Assembly: GCF_001579845.1 (NCBI RefSeq)
Contig: NZ_CP007440.1
Location: forward strand, 4,672,029 to 4,736,028
DNA: 64,000 bases
Direction of reading: 5' to 3'
From: Rhodoplanes sp. Z2-YC6860
GTDB lineage: Bacteria > Pseudomonadota > Alphaproteobacteria > Rhizobiales > Xanthobacteraceae
Notes under the pieces: model-generated
Database searches by the model: none
Told to the model about the DNA's origin: nothing
What the model saw: only the letters and a program-made list of their open reading frames with translations
Translations under genes and position numbers: made by a program
Shown here: piece after piece, positions 1 to 10,005 of the stretch
How positions within the stretch are numbered: position 1 is the first letter of the stretch
Layout of the letters: every line of letters starts with the position of its first letter

Positions 1-151
1 GGCTGCGCCGGTCGCGGGCGCGCTGCGTTTCGAGCTCCTGTCGGAAGGCAAGATTGTCGGGCGCGCGCAACAGCGGCCGTCGCAGCGCCGCTCCGCAAAA
101 TCGCGGCCTGAACGCGGCCCCAAAAAGCGCTATGGTCCGCGTCGCAAATGA
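1..151 (+). CDS. rnr: C-terminal end of an exoribonuclease, probably RNase R (partial)
   Basis: The frame open from base 2 encodes about 49 residues and stops at TGA 149-151. It begins with AAPVAGALRFELLSEGK, which resembles the last strand of the S1 domain of RNase R. A strongly basic tail rich in Arg, Lys and Gln follows, ending PKKRYGPRRK. Such Lys/Arg tails after the S1 domain are usual for RNase R, a 3'-5' exoribonuclease that degrades structured RNA. The stop overlaps the start of the next gene (ATGA), so the two are translationally coupled. The catalytic domain lies outside the window, so the assignment rests on the tail and on gene context only. Confidence 0.5.
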   Translation, partial: AAPVAGALRFELLSEGKIVGRAQQRPSQRRSAKSRPERGPKKRYGPRRK

Positions 152-879
152 CCGATCTCCTGCAACGCTTCACCACCGACGCCCAGCCCGGCCATCCCAA
201 CCGGCCGCCGAGGGACGCCGCGACGCTCATTCTGCTCGACCGCAGCGGGCCGCAGCCGTTGGTGCTGATGGGCAAGCGGCGCCACGACCTTGTCTTCATG
301 CCCGGCAAGTTCGTGTTCCCGGGCGGCCGCGTCGATCCCGCCGACCGCAAGATGACAGCCGGCGCGCCGCTCGATCCGCGCGCCGAGCAGAAGCTGATGC
401 AGCACGTAAAGCGCCCGAGCGCTGGCAAGGCCCAGGCGCTGGCGCTGGCTGCGATCCGCGAAACTTTCGAGGAGACCGGGCTGTTTTTGGGCGAAAAGCG
501 CGACAGCGCGCCCAAGGCGCCGCCCGGGCCGTGGCAGGCCTTCGCCGAGGCCAACATCTATCCGGACCTCTCGACCGTGCATTTCATCGCCCGCGCTATC
601 ACGCCCCCTCGCCGGTCGCGGCGCTACGACACCCGTTTCTTCACGGCCGACGTCTCCGCCATCGCCCACAAGATCGAGGGCAAGGTCGGGCCGGATTCGG
701 AGCTGGTGGAACTGGTCTGGCTGCCGCTCGATGGCATCAAGGAGCGGATTGAGCTCCTGGCCATCACCGAGATTGTGCTGCTCGACCTCGACAAGCAGCT
801 CAAGGAAGGCTTCAGCCACGACCTCCCGGTGCCGTTCTATCGGGTCAAGGGCAAGACGCGGGTGCGGGAATTCCTTTGA
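148..879 (+). CDS. NUDIX family hydrolase
   Basis: A 243-residue protein expected to cleave nucleoside diphosphates linked to another moiety X; the substrate cannot be read from sequence. The Nudix box is split. The GG of the box lies at residues 59-60 (FVFPGGRVDP). After a roughly 40-residue insertion the helix RETFEETG follows at 104-111, carrying the metal-binding glutamates. Insertions of this kind occur in the larger CoA-pyrophosphatase-like and MutT-like NUDIX proteins of Rhizobiales. The ATG overlaps the stop of the upstream ribonuclease gene by 4 bp, which fixes the start and implies one transcript. Its end is about 105 bp before rpmG. Confidence 0.85.
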   Translation: MTDLLQRFTTDAQPGHPNRPPRDAATLILLDRSGPQPLVLMGKRRHDLVFMPGKFVFPGGRVDPADRKMTAGAPLDPRAEQKLMQHVKRPSAGKAQALALAAIRETFEETGLFLGEKRDSAPKAPPGPWQAFAEANIYPDLSTVHFIARAITPPRRSRRYDTRFFTADVSAIAHKIEGKVGPDSELVELVWLPLDGIKERIELLAITEIVLLDLDKQLKEGFSHDLPVPFYRVKGKTRVREFL

Positions 880-985
880 GAATCCGCGGGGTTCCGGGCT
901 TTCCCGACACTCCTTTGGGATTCCTTGACTTTCGCGGTCCGGTGGCTAGTTTCCGGGCCAAATCCATTCGATTTCGAGGACCGTC

Positions 986-1153
986 ATGGCCAAGGCCGTC
1001 AGCACCAAGATCAAGCTCGTCTCCAGCGCGGACACCGGCTTCTACTACGTCACCAAGAAGAACTCGCGCACGATGACCGAGAAGCTCAAGATGAAGAAGT
1101 ACGACCCGATCGCGAAGAAGCACGTCGAATTCGTCGAGGGCAAGATCAAGTAA
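986..1153 (+). CDS. rpmG: 50S ribosomal protein L33
   Basis: A 55-residue basic protein starting [20 protein letters not shown] and ending [10 protein letters not shown]. Its length and the motif [12 protein letters not shown] match bacterial L33, a component of the large ribosomal subunit near the E site. It has no CxxC pairs, so it is the zinc-independent (C-minus) form. An AGGA sequence (977-980) lies just upstream of the ATG, and a strong hairpin terminator follows 27 bp after the stop. It is preceded by NUDIX and RNase R-type genes, an arrangement often seen in Bradyrhizobium relatives. Confidence 0.95.
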   Translation: MAKAVSTKIKLVSSADTGFYYVTKKNSRTMTEKLKMKKYDPIAKKHVEFVEGKIK

Positions 1154-1180
1154 ACCGGCGATCGATACCGCCATAAATAT

Positions 1181-1205
1181 AAAGGGCGCCTCGCGGCGCC
1201 CTTTT
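1181..1205 (+). terminator. Rho-independent terminator after rpmG
   Basis: A perfect 10-bp stem (1181-1190 with 1195-1204), GC-rich at its tip, with a TCGC tetraloop. The stem starts with AAA and ends in a T run (1202-1205). It lies 27 bp downstream of the rpmG stop. Confidence 0.9.
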
Positions 1206-1601
1206 CATTTTGGTGATGGGGAAATACGGCACCCAAAACAGCTTGGTTCAATCATTCACTTCTCGAAAAAGGGTGGCCGGCCGGGAGCGATGTCATGAGG
1301 AGGCCACTCGCATCACTCCCAGACCGGCCGAACCCCACGGAACTCAGGAGATGCGGCGGACCTGAGCAAACCGTAGGGCTGTTCTGCAGCGACAACGTCT
1401 TCTCGAATTTGCGAAACCAACGCCTCAGTTGATTTCCGCTGCCGCCCGTGTCGTGAGATCACGCTACTTCAACGAGCCGCGAAAGCAACGCTCAAAAGCC
1501 CGATAAACTCTGGATTCGCCGGCAATCAGTCATCAACCTAAACCGTTATGGTTTACACGTGCGCGATTAACCAGGAGCGTGCCTGGACCGTGGCGCGAGC
1601 G
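1206..1601. other. 396-bp intergenic region between rpmG and tamB, no gene recognised
   Basis: No credible coding frame with a ribosome binding site was found. Around 1270-1330 GGCCGG-rich segments can pair loosely. At 1539-1555 there is a 6-bp hairpin (TAAACC, loop GTTAT, GGTTTA) that could lie at the end of the tamB transcript, but it has no T tract. Confidence 0.5.
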
Positions 1602-4600
1602 CTAATAATCCCATTGCGCATTGACGCCGGTCTCGGTGCCGCCGTCGGCGCCGGTCGCACCCTGGATGTGAATGTTTTTGACGACATCGATGTCGATCGT
1701 CGCCTTACTGGAGCCGGGCGAACTGCCCTGCCGCACGCCAAGATAGACCCGATCATTCAGCCGCTTGCCGACACCGACCTGCCCTCCGGTACCGGCCTTG
1801 TCCATACCAACGTCCAGGCTATCGACCCCGATCGACCGACGCACTTTGTCCAACATGCCTGGGCCGCCGCCGGAAAACTGAGCGACGGTCTGCGCCAGCA
1901 TGACGGCCTGGCCGGCGGTGAGTGATCCCGCGGATTTACCGAAAAGCAAACGCGCAAGAACCTCGTCCTGCGCAAGTTCGGGAGTCGACGAGAAGCTGAT
2001 CTGCGGCTGGGACGCGGGCCCCGAAACCAGGATTTTCGCGGTGACGTCGGCGCTCTTGGTTTCGGCGACGAAGTCAAGAGTGGGGTCTATCGCGCCGTTG
2101 AACGTTACCTTTCCTCGGGTGAAATCAAGCCGGCGGCCGAGCACGTCGAAGCGGCCACGCTGCATCTCGAACGCTCCCACAGTCACCGGTGCGGCGCTGG
2201 TGCCCTTGAGAGTCAAGTTGCCGCCCATTTCGGACTCCACCCCCATGCCGCGCACAAATATGTTGTTGGCAGCGTTGATCGCGAGTTCGAGATCAGCCAC
2301 GAAGGCCGCCTCGGCAGGCTTGTGACTTTTCTTCGCCTTAGATGTCTCGGTTGCCTTTCCTTTGACGTCTTTCCGGCCCGGCTCCGCGTTGATATGGCGC
2401 ACGTCAAGCATGTCGCTTCCGCCGAGCCGCTTGTCAGGGATGTTGATATCCAAGCTCTTCACATCGACACGACCCGTCAGGCGCGGCCTGCTCATGAGGC
2501 TGCCCGACATGACAAGCTGACCATCGGCGACGAGCCGCATCAGTTCGCTCGAAACCAGTCCAGCATTCTGCATCGCGATCTCAGCCTTGCCGGGGAAACC
2601 GTTCACGGGATCGAGTCCGACACTGCCCTTCACCGAGAGACTGCCGCCATTTGGCGTGCGCGCATTGAGGGACGTGATCGTCACCGAGCGGTCGGTCCCA
2701 GTGATGACGCTTTCGATCTTGTCCAGCGTCACACCATTGACCGTGTCCTCGAAGCGGCCTCCAGCAAGACGCAGGGTGCCGCCGGCCCGAGGCTGGGTAA
2801 AGGTCCCCTGAATTTTTGCGTCGATGATCGCATTACCGGAGGCGCGAGCGCCGGAGGTGGCGAGCATGGCGTTGGCAATGCCGAGCGCGACGCTGCCCTT
2901 GGCATTCACGTCCATTGCCCCCGCGCCCAGCGGCACCGAGCCGCTCACCGTAACGCCGGTCAAAGACGGCCCGGAGACACCAATATTGAAACCCACGCGG
3001 CCGGAGCTCAAAGTACCGTTGGTCTTTACATCCAGTGGTCCGACGCCGGAACGCGCAAGATCCGGCGTACTGATTCGTGAGACGGACAGATCGTAATCGC
3101 CGTTCGGCATGGTCGCGGATCCTGCGACCCTCGCCCTGCCGCTCGCCGTGCCCGACAGGTCGATCTTGGGATCAACGAGCGAGGCGATTGCGAGCGGCAG
3201 GTTGCGCAGATCCACATCGAGATCGAACGTCTTGCCAGCCTTGCCGCGCACCGTCGCGCTTCCGCCACCGGATAAAAGGGCGAGACGGTCGACAGCCAAC
3301 ACGTCATGGTGCGAAGTGAAGGTTGCCGGCGCCGACAAGGTGAGATCGGTGCGACCTTTGGCGGCGCGGAAGGTGTCGAGCCGAACGATAGTTCTGTCCG
3401 CACTCAGGTTGAGTCGCCCTGTTGCGGCGAGCGCGGCGCCCTGCGCAATGGCGTCAAGTTTGAACGCGGTCAAGCCACCGCCGCTGCTGTTGGTACGTAA
3501 GGTGGCCTTGTCAATGCCTCGCGCACCAACCGAGAGTCCCGTCAGTTCTATTTGGCCGTCAAGCGCCGGAGCGGCTGTAGCGTCAGCAATCGACAAATCC
3601 ATATGAGCGGCATTAAGCACAGCGCCCGCCGCGCGCAGCTTGACGGCCGTAGCATTGACGGCGGCGCCCTGCTTGCCGTCCTTGGCCGTCAGACTGATGC
3701 TCACCTTCGCGGTACCAGCCAGCTCGGTCAAAGTGAGTGCCGAAAGATCGGACAGATCCCGGGCGTCGAACGTGATGTTTCCGTCGAGCAACCCCTTGTC
3801 GCTGACATTGACGTTGCCCTTCGCCGTCACAGAGCCGACTGAAAGACTGAAAGCGTTCTGCATGCTGCTGTCGCGGGCAACCCGGGAGAATCCGGCCGTG
3901 CCGTTCGCAGACTTGTTGCCGATACGACCCACGAGCCGCGCATCGATTTCGGGCCGGCCTGTGAGATCGCGCGCGTGAAGATCGAGTGCAAGGCCTTCGA
4001 TGGACTCACCCATCGCCCGGCCTTTCGGCACAGTGATCTGCATCTTTGCGGCAAGAGCCGTGAGATTGCCCGCGAAGGTCGCTTCCGCTTCAGCGCGACC
4101 TTCGAGACGAGGATCGACACGCTTGAGATCTGGCAAATGGATATGGCCGACAAGGTCGGCCACGCGGCGATCAATTCGGCCACCCACCTCTATGTTCAGC
4201 CCGGCGGCCTTGAGCGTCAGATCATTCGCTGCGACGGCTCCGCCCGCGCCGAAGGCGACCGCCCCCTCAAGGGTTGCATTGCCGCCGAGCAGACCGTCGA
4301 TAGCAGTAACGCCCGTGGCGACGTCTTTCGACGCCCCCTTAATGCGTGCGCGAACGATGTGCTGCGCATCGCCACCACTGAGATTGGCATCGAATGTCAC
4401 AGCGCCCCGTAGCCGCTGCCCCGCAAGCGGCGACAGAGCGGCAAGGTCGAGCCGAAACAATTGCAACACACCTTCAGCTCCATCGGCCCCTGCTCGACCT
4501 GCGAAGCGAAGACTGAATGGGACGAAGGATACATCCGCCTTCGTAAGAGACGGCGCTCCGTTTGCCGGCACGGCGCCAGAGAACGAGAAGCCGCCTTTTC

Positions 4601-5879
4601 CGCCAAGTGCTGCGGTCGTCTGCGGGTCACGCCCTTGAAGACCCTCGAGACTTCCGTCCGTGTGCCAGGCCATCCCACCTGCGTTATCGGGGATGGTTTC
4701 GGCATGGAGATCCAGCGCTTTTGCGCTGTACCCAGCCGCACCAAAGTCCTGAGCAGCCAGTTTCACCAAGACAGCCGGGGATCCATAGGCGCCGCGCAAT
4801 GTTCCCTCGAGACGCAGATCGCTCCAGGCCGCATCCGGCAGAAGCGCCGCGAAACGCTCCGCCTCCCTGCCCGTCGCTTTGAAGGCGAGATCGGTGGTGC
4901 CCTCCCTTAAATCCACCGAACCGATGAGACCGACGCCAACGCCCGCAGCATCGATGGTGAGCGACTCCACGTCAATTCGCATGCCGTCGCCGGCAAACGC
5001 GACAGCCGTGACCTTCGACACGCCCTCGAACAGGGGGGCGACATTGGCTGGCAGCAGCCGTTGCACGTCGGCATCTATGCCGAGTTCTGCTTTATAGCGC
5101 TGATCCTGACGTCGGATGCTGGCTGCGCCCGTGATCACGGCGGTGTCGCCCACAGTGAGATTGAGCGCTCCGTTCCAGGAATCGAGAGGGCCGCGGCCCT
5201 TGATCTCGGCTTTGATCGCAGGGAGGCCTTCGAGGTTTGCGAGACGCGCCACCAAGCCGCCTTCCGGTTCGCGTGCCTGCGCATCGATATTGAGCGTCTG
5301 TGTGCTCGGTTCAAAGCCGATCGAACCTTTCACAGCGCCTTCGCGATCATGGCGATCGAGCGCGAATGAAAGCGAAAGCCCTCGCGACGGCTCCATGAGT
5401 CGTGCGGACGCGGTGAAGCTGAGCATTGCCGCTTGCCCAACAAGGGATTCGGCGATTTCGATCTCTTTGACCCCGAGATGCTCCAACACCAAGCGCAGCG
5501 GCAAGCTGAAGCCGCGGCCGCTGTTTTCGCCCTTTGTGGCTGCAGGCAGGTCGGGCTTTCGCGCGAGATTGACTTTAGACGCTTCCAGCGACTCCACTGC
5601 GAGGGTAGCGCTGAACAACGCGAAGGGCCTCCACACCAGGCGCAGGCCTTCGATCCGGGCGAACTCACCGTGCGAGTCCGCGAGCGTCACGGAACCAACG
5701 GTCATGCTGGCCGAAATTGCGCCTTCAATATCCGAAACAGTGACCGTAAGTCCGCCTCCGGACGCGAGCGTCCCGCCAAGCCGAGCCAGTATCCGTTTGC
5801 CAGGGCCCGTCTGGAGCGCAACAAAGACGACGGCGAGCAAAACCGCCAGCATCGCCGCGGCAAGACCGAACCAGCGCAT
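1602..5879 (-). CDS. tamB: Translocation and assembly module subunit TamB (DUF490)
   Basis: A 1425-residue AsmA/TamB-type protein. It is anchored by one N-terminal membrane segment (residues about 5-22, FGLAAAMLAVLLAVVFVAL). A very long periplasmic region rich in beta strands follows, the extended hydrophobic groove that shuttles lipids or outer-membrane proteins. The C-terminal DUF490 part ends with NAQWDY, an aromatic tail typical of TamB. It works with the outer-membrane barrel TamA. The tamA gene is directly upstream on the same strand with a 29-bp gap, so the two form an operon. Length and repeat character fit the family. Whether it mainly moves phospholipid or assembles proteins cannot be read from sequence. 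Confidence 0.93.
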   Translation of the reverse strand: MRWFGLAAAMLAVLLAVVFVALQTGPGKRILARLGGTLASGGGLTVTVSDIEGAISASMTVGSVTLADSHGEFARIEGLRLVWRPFALFSATLAVESLEASKVNLARKPDLPAATKGENSGRGFSLPLRLVLEHLGVKEIEIAESLVGQAAMLSFTASARLMEPSRGLSLSFALDRHDREGAVKGSIGFEPSTQTLNIDAQAREPEGGLVARLANLEGLPAIKAEIKGRGPLDSWNGALNLTVGDTAVITGAASIRRQDQRYKAELGIDADVQRLLPANVAPLFEGVSKVTAVAFAGDGMRIDVESLTIDAAGVGVGLIGSVDLREGTTDLAFKATGREAERFAALLPDAAWSDLRLEGTLRGAYGSPAVLVKLAAQDFGAAGYSAKALDLHAETIPDNAGGMAWHTDGSLEGLQGRDPQTTAALGGKGGFSFSGAVPANGAPSLTKADVSFVPFSLRFAGRAGADGAEGVLQLFRLDLAALSPLAGQRLRGAVTFDANLSGGDAQHIVRARIKGASKDVATGVTAIDGLLGGNATLEGAVAFGAGGAVAANDLTLKAAGLNIEVGGRIDRRVADLVGHIHLPDLKRVDPRLEGRAEAEATFAGNLTALAAKMQITVPKGRAMGESIEGLALDLHARDLTGRPEIDARLVGRIGNKSANGTAGFSRVARDSSMQNAFSLSVGSVTAKGNVNVSDKGLLDGNITFDARDLSDLSALTLTELAGTAKVSISLTAKDGKQGAAVNATAVKLRAAGAVLNAAHMDLSIADATAAPALDGQIELTGLSVGARGIDKATLRTNSSGGGLTAFKLDAIAQGAALAATGRLNLSADRTIVRLDTFRAAKGRTDLTLSAPATFTSHHDVLAVDRLALLSGGGSATVRGKAGKTFDLDVDLRNLPLAIASLVDPKIDLSGTASGRARVAGSATMPNGDYDLSVSRISTPDLARSGVGPLDVKTNGTLSSGRVGFNIGVSGPSLTGVTVSGSVPLGAGAMDVNAKGSVALGIANAMLATSGARASGNAIIDAKIQGTFTQPRAGGTLRLAGGRFEDTVNGVTLDKIESVITGTDRSVTITSLNARTPNGGSLSVKGSVGLDPVNGFPGKAEIAMQNAGLVSSELMRLVADGQLVMSGSLMSRPRLTGRVDVKSLDINIPDKRLGGSDMLDVRHINAEPGRKDVKGKATETSKAKKSHKPAEAAFVADLELAINAANNIFVRGMGVESEMGGNLTLKGTSAAPVTVGAFEMQRGRFDVLGRRLDFTRGKVTFNGAIDPTLDFVAETKSADVTAKILVSGPASQPQISFSSTPELAQDEVLARLLFGKSAGSLTAGQAVMLAQTVAQFSGGGPGMLDKVRRSIGVDSLDVGMDKAGTGGQVGVGKRLNDRVYLGVRQGSSPGSSKATIDIDVVKNIHIQGATGADGGTETGVNAQWDY

Positions 5880-5908
5880 GAGCCGGCCTAAAGGGTGAGC
5901 GATCTGTC

Positions 5909-7885
5909 TCAGAAGGCCTGTCCCAGACTGATATAAAATCCGTAACGAGAATCCCCATCACGCGGATTGAGGGGGACAGCGAAATCAAACCGGATCGGGC
6001 CAAGCGAAGTGTAGTAACGGAGGCCAATGCCGGCGGCATAGCGCAAGTTGCCCAAATCGGGCGTTTCGGAAGCGGAGGCCGAGCCCATGTCGAAGAAGGG
6101 CACGATGCCGATCGAATCGGTGATCCTGATCCGCGCCTCTGCTGAGGCGGTGAAGAAGCTCAAGCCACCAATGATGTTGCCCTGCGCATCACGCGGACTC
6201 GCCGACTGGTAGTCGAAGCCGCGCAAGGAGCCGCCCCCGCCGACGTAGAAGCGGCGTTGGGCTGGGATGTCGAAGAGGTTCGCCCCGGTTACGCTGCCTG
6301 CTGCCACCCTGCCGGCAAGGATGAAGCGTTTATCCTCGTCGAGCGCGTGATAGGCAGAGAGCGAGCCCTTCATCATCAGCGGCCCCGCACCACCATCACC
6401 GAGATGGGCAAACGGCTCGAACGTCGCATTGAGACGAATGCCTTTAGAGGGATCGAACAGGTTGTCGGTGGTGTCGTAGGCGACATCGACCGGAACGCCG
6501 GCAATGGAATAGTCCTTCGTCCCGATCGCGTCCTGTACGCGCGACTGCTCGAGATCGAGACTCACCTGCATCGTGAGCTTGTCGTTGAAGCGGTGACGCA
6601 CGCCGCCGAGGAAAGTGGTGGCGTCACGGACATAGGCATTAGTTACCTCCCGCAGCACTGCCCCCTGTGCGACGAGATCATCGACCGGGGTATAGATGCC
6701 GGGCTTCACGAAGGTGGCAGACACCTTGTAACCGAGCGGATCGGCGTCGGGCACCGCTTGAGGCTTACTGCCAAACCAGGATGCCTGCCCATCGATCCTC
6801 AACGTCTCGCCACCGCCAAACAGATTGCGGTGACCCCAGAAGACATTTCCGACCGAGCCTTCGGTCGTGGAATACTTGGCACCAAAGCCGACATAACGCG
6901 GGTCACGCTCGGTCACATCCACATGGATCGGCAATTGGCCATTGGCGTCGAGTTGGTCTGCTTCGCGCAAGCGAACGCTGGCGATGGATTCAAATTCTGC
7001 CAAGCGTTTTCGCAGCCTGGCGAGGCGCCTGGGTGAATAGGGCTCGCCAGGCTGGATATCGATGCGCTCTTCGACAAATCCAGGCCTGAGCCGTTGCGCG
7101 CCGGACACTGTGAAGGCTCCGAATGTCGCCACAGGCCCCGCCTCCACCAAAAATGTAACGTTCAGTGTCTTGGTGGCATGGTCCGCCACCACGTCCTTAC
7201 TGACGATGCGAGCAAAGGGGTGGCCATCTTCACGCAAGGCGCTGACGATGATGCGCTCTGCATCAGTGACGTCGGTGCTATGGGCCGCTTCGCCGGTCAC
7301 AAGACCCATTTGCTTCGACGTCAGCGTGATGGGGATCGGACGGCGGCCCGAGGCATCAAGCAAATGCACCACGCCGAACTTGAACACCGGCCCCGGTTCG
7401 ACAAACACGGTAACCGGCACCGGACCGGTTTGGCGAGCGGCGTTGACCACCTCGAACGCCGCTGGGTCGTTGGGCGACCGCCCGGCGACCGTGATGGTCA
7501 CCTTGCCGGCATAACGAGCCTCGGTGTAGAGCGCAGCGAGAATGCGGTCCCGATCAGCGAAGGCACGTCGGATCAGACCCGACGCGCCGGCTGGCGCCTG
7601 CTGCTTCAGGCTCTCGAGATTGGAGGCACCTTCTACTGCCGAACGGATCGAACGTTCGCCGCCCGCAACATTGAAAGTGACCGTGTAAGGCGTCGCATCG
7701 GGCGCAGTGGTGTCGGTCGCAGCCTTGTTTGGATTGAACCACGCAATGGATTGCCCGAAGAAGCTCGTATCATCCGCATGCGCGTGGGAGGCGATCAATG
7801 GCGAGGCCATGAACGCGCAGATCCAACTCCTCAGGGCGCCAATTTTTCTGGCTTGCGATAATGGCCGCGCTTCCCAGTAACTCAC
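5909..7885 (-). CDS. tamA: Outer-membrane assembly factor TamA (BamA/Omp85 family)
   Basis: A 658-residue Omp85-family protein. It has an N-terminal signal sequence ending near SHAHA (about residue 37), then POTRA-like repeats (for example GPVFKFGVVHLLD and GPVATFGAFTVSG, each an alpha/beta module). A C-terminal 16-strand barrel begins around residue 340 and closes with YGFYISLGQAF, ending in Phe as outer-membrane barrels do. It is expected to insert autotransporters and other proteins into the outer membrane together with TamB. The start is a GTG at 7885, preceded by AGGCGAGG. An internal ATG at 7810 would cut the signal peptide short and is less likely. Confidence 0.92.
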   Translation of the reverse strand: MSYWEARPLSQARKIGALRSWICAFMASPLIASHAHADDTSFFGQSIAWFNPNKAATDTTAPDATPYTVTFNVAGGERSIRSAVEGASNLESLKQQAPAGASGLIRRAFADRDRILAALYTEARYAGKVTITVAGRSPNDPAAFEVVNAARQTGPVPVTVFVEPGPVFKFGVVHLLDASGRRPIPITLTSKQMGLVTGEAAHSTDVTDAERIIVSALREDGHPFARIVSKDVVADHATKTLNVTFLVEAGPVATFGAFTVSGAQRLRPGFVEERIDIQPGEPYSPRRLARLRKRLAEFESIASVRLREADQLDANGQLPIHVDVTERDPRYVGFGAKYSTTEGSVGNVFWGHRNLFGGGETLRIDGQASWFGSKPQAVPDADPLGYKVSATFVKPGIYTPVDDLVAQGAVLREVTNAYVRDATTFLGGVRHRFNDKLTMQVSLDLEQSRVQDAIGTKDYSIAGVPVDVAYDTTDNLFDPSKGIRLNATFEPFAHLGDGGAGPLMMKGSLSAYHALDEDKRFILAGRVAAGSVTGANLFDIPAQRRFYVGGGGSLRGFDYQSASPRDAQGNIIGGLSFFTASAEARIRITDSIGIVPFFDMGSASASETPDLGNLRYAAGIGLRYYTSLGPIRFDFAVPLNPRDGDSRYGFYISLGQAF

Positions 7886-8241
7886 TCAACCTCGCCTGCA
7901 GTACGATCACACGGAACATTGAGGTGAAATGTTCGCGCGCGAGAACTTCGAAACGACGTCAATGATGTGATGTTGAATGGGGCTGTTTGTTGGCACTCTT
8001 ATGTTTGCCAACTGCTCGGCGTAGCGGTTTCCTGATTCCGCGCGTATTGCATGTCACGATGCGCATCAGTCACAGATCTGAGCGGTACGATACGGCCACC
8101 GGTTCCCCGCGGTGAATTCCCCTTCGACAACCATGAAGAGGTGATCCGGGCGCGTCGCCCTTCTGCCGTTAAAACTAACGTCACGGAGTTCTGCGCGCGA
8201 TGCGCGCAGACGAGACCGGCCTCGCCGAAGCTTGGGTAATT
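7886..8241. other. 356-bp intergenic region upstream of tamA, inverted repeats only
   Basis: No convincing gene. Two symmetric elements are visible. GTTGGCA-N10-TGCCAAC (7989-8012), about 105 bp upstream of tamA, is a possible operator. A 9-bp hairpin at 8190-8210 (TCTGCGCGC, loop GAT) could fold at the 3' end of the pleD transcript, but it has no T tract. Confidence 0.4.
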
Positions 8242-9615
8242 TCAGGCCGCGTCGGCGACGACGCGGTTCCGGCCATCGCGCTTGGCGCGATACAGCGCCT
8301 GATCGGCGCGCTTGAGAATGGTCGACGGGGTATCGTCGGCGGTATCGAGCGTCGCAATCCCGATCGAGATCGTCACGTCGATCGCTTTGGCGCCCTGCGT
8401 GATGTTGAAAGCCTCGGACGCGATGCGACGACGCAGCCGCTCGGCGACGATCGTCGCCACCGCCATGTCGGTTTCCGGCATCACGATCACGAACTCCTCG
8501 CCGCCGAGCCGGCAGGCGAGATCGATGCCGCGGATCGACTTGCGGATGCGAACCGCGAACTCGCGCAGCACGTCGTCGCCGGCGTCGTGACCATAGGTGT
8601 CGTTGATCGATTTGAAGAAGTCGATATCGAGCACCATGATGGTGAGCGGCTTGCCACGCGCGCCCGCCTGCTCCAACAGCGAGCCGAGATGGCTTTCCAT
8701 GTAGCGGCGATTGTAGAGGCCGGTGAGCCCGTCGGTGATCGCCATCTCGATCGACTGCTGGACATTGTCGCGCAGCCGGTCGGCGTAACGCTTCTTGCGG
8801 ATCTGGGTGCGGGCGCGGGCGTGCAATTCGTTGGCGTCGACCGGCCGCATCAGATAGTCATTCACGCCGATCTCGAGCCCGCGGATCATCCGGGCATTGT
8901 CCTCGCTGTCGCAGATCGCGAGCACCGGCACGTTGCGGGTGCGCTCGAGCGAGCGGAGCTGGCTGCACAGCCGCAAAGCGTCGTAGTTTTCCAGCGCCAG
9001 CGACACGATCAGGAGCTCGAAATTGCCCTCGGCGGCGTGGAACACCGCCTCGCTCGGATTGGTCTCGATCTCGGCCTTCTGCTTGCTCGACAACATGGTC
9101 TGCAGCCGCTCGGCGGTCGAACGCCGGTCGTCGATGATCAGAACGCGTCCGAATTGGCCCGCCTCGGCCAAAGCCTGATGATCCGGGTCCTGGATGCCGA
9201 TTTCGCGCGAGGTCAGCGCGCGCATCCGCAGTTCATCGGTCATCAGCTTCAACCGCGACAGCGAGCGCACCCGCGCGATCAGCGCCACATCCGACACCGG
9301 CTTGGTCAGGAAATCGTCGGCGCCGGCGGACAGCCCTTTGACGCGATCCGACGGCGAGTCGAGCGCTGTGACCATCACCACTGGAATGTGATGGGTCTTT
9401 TTGTTGGCCTTGATCCGCCGGCAGACCTCGAAACCGTCCATGTCCGGCATCATGACGTCGAGCAGGACGATGTCGCATTCCGCCTTGTCGCAGATCGCCA
9501 GCGCCTCCGTGCCGTTCATTGCGGTCACGACGTCAAAATATTCCGCCGACAAACGGGCTTCCAAAAGCTTCACGTTGGCGGGAACGTCGTCGACAACGAG
9601 TACGCGGGCAGTCAC
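8242..9615 (-). CDS. pleD: Response-regulator diguanylate cyclase PleD
   Basis: A 457-residue protein with receiver, receiver and GGDEF domains in that order. REC1 (residues 1-125) keeps the phospho-acceptor D53 and K105. REC2 (about 156-275) has Ser (LLIVSLAL) where the acceptor Asp should be, so it is a dimerisation adaptor, as in Caulobacter PleD. The cyclase domain has GGEEF at 371-375. An RGID inhibitory site (RxxD, 362-365) lies five residues upstream, so product inhibition by c-di-GMP is expected. It makes c-di-GMP for polar development and the motile-to-sessile switch. The start is GTG with AAGGAG upstream. It lies 24 bp after divK on the same strand. Confidence 0.96.
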   Translation of the reverse strand: MTARVLVVDDVPANVKLLEARLSAEYFDVVTAMNGTEALAICDKAECDIVLLDVMMPDMDGFEVCRRIKANKKTHHIPVVMVTALDSPSDRVKGLSAGADDFLTKPVSDVALIARVRSLSRLKLMTDELRMRALTSREIGIQDPDHQALAEAGQFGRVLIIDDRRSTAERLQTMLSSKQKAEIETNPSEAVFHAAEGNFELLIVSLALENYDALRLCSQLRSLERTRNVPVLAICDSEDNARMIRGLEIGVNDYLMRPVDANELHARARTQIRKKRYADRLRDNVQQSIEMAITDGLTGLYNRRYMESHLGSLLEQAGARGKPLTIMVLDIDFFKSINDTYGHDAGDDVLREFAVRIRKSIRGIDLACRLGGEEFVIVMPETDMAVATIVAERLRRRIASEAFNITQGAKAIDVTISIGIATLDTADDTPSTILKRADQALYRAKRDGRNRVVADAA

Positions 9616-9639
9616 AGACGAAAACTCCTTCGGGGCGCG

Positions 9640-10005
9640 TCAGCCCAGAAAATGACGGATGGTCTCGATGAACTTGCCGACCGAGATCGGTTTGGAGAGA
9701 TACGCTTCGCAGCCCCCCTGGCGAATGCGCTCTTCGTCGCCCTTCATGGCGAAGGCCGTAACGGCCACCACCGGAATGCTCTTGAGCTCGGGATCGTCCT
9801 TCAGCCACTTGGTGACCTCGAGGCCGGAGACCTCGGGCAGCTGGATGTCCATCAGCACCAGGTCGGGACGGTGCTTGCGGGCGAGGTCAAGCGCCTCGAT
9901 GCCGTTGCGCGTGCCGACGATCTGGTAGCCGTGCGCCTCAAGCAGGTCGTGGAAGAGCTTCATGTTGAGCTCGTTGTCTTCCACGATCATGACGGTCTTG
10001 GACAT
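9640..10005 (-). CDS. divK: Single-domain response regulator DivK
   Basis: A 121-residue stand-alone receiver domain with no output domain. It has the acidic pair E9-D10, the phospho-acceptor D53 ([13 protein letters not shown]), Thr in [10 protein letters not shown] and the conserved Lys in [11 protein letters not shown]. It is a near-canonical DivK, the essential cell-fate regulator that acts with PleC, DivJ and DivL upstream of CtrA. The ATG at 10005 ([12 protein letters not shown]) matches the family start; the open frame continues 26 codons upstream with no family similarity. AGGAAGG lies upstream. It is co-transcribed with pleD. Confidence 0.96.
   Translation of the reverse strand: MSKTVMIVEDNELNMKLFHDLLEAHGYQIVGTRNGIEALDLARKHRPDLVLMDIQLPEVSGLEVTKWLKDDPELKSIPVVAVTAFAMKGDEERIRQGGCEAYLSKPISVGKFIETIRHFLG

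Noticed and set aside
7989-8012. A sigma-54 promoter (TGGCAC)
   Set aside because: The TTGC element is not at the right distance (7 rather than 5 bases); the sequence is better seen as an inverted repeat.
7999-8184. A 61-codon frame upstream of tamA
   Set aside because: No ribosome binding site, no signal or recognisable family, and it crosses an inverted repeat.
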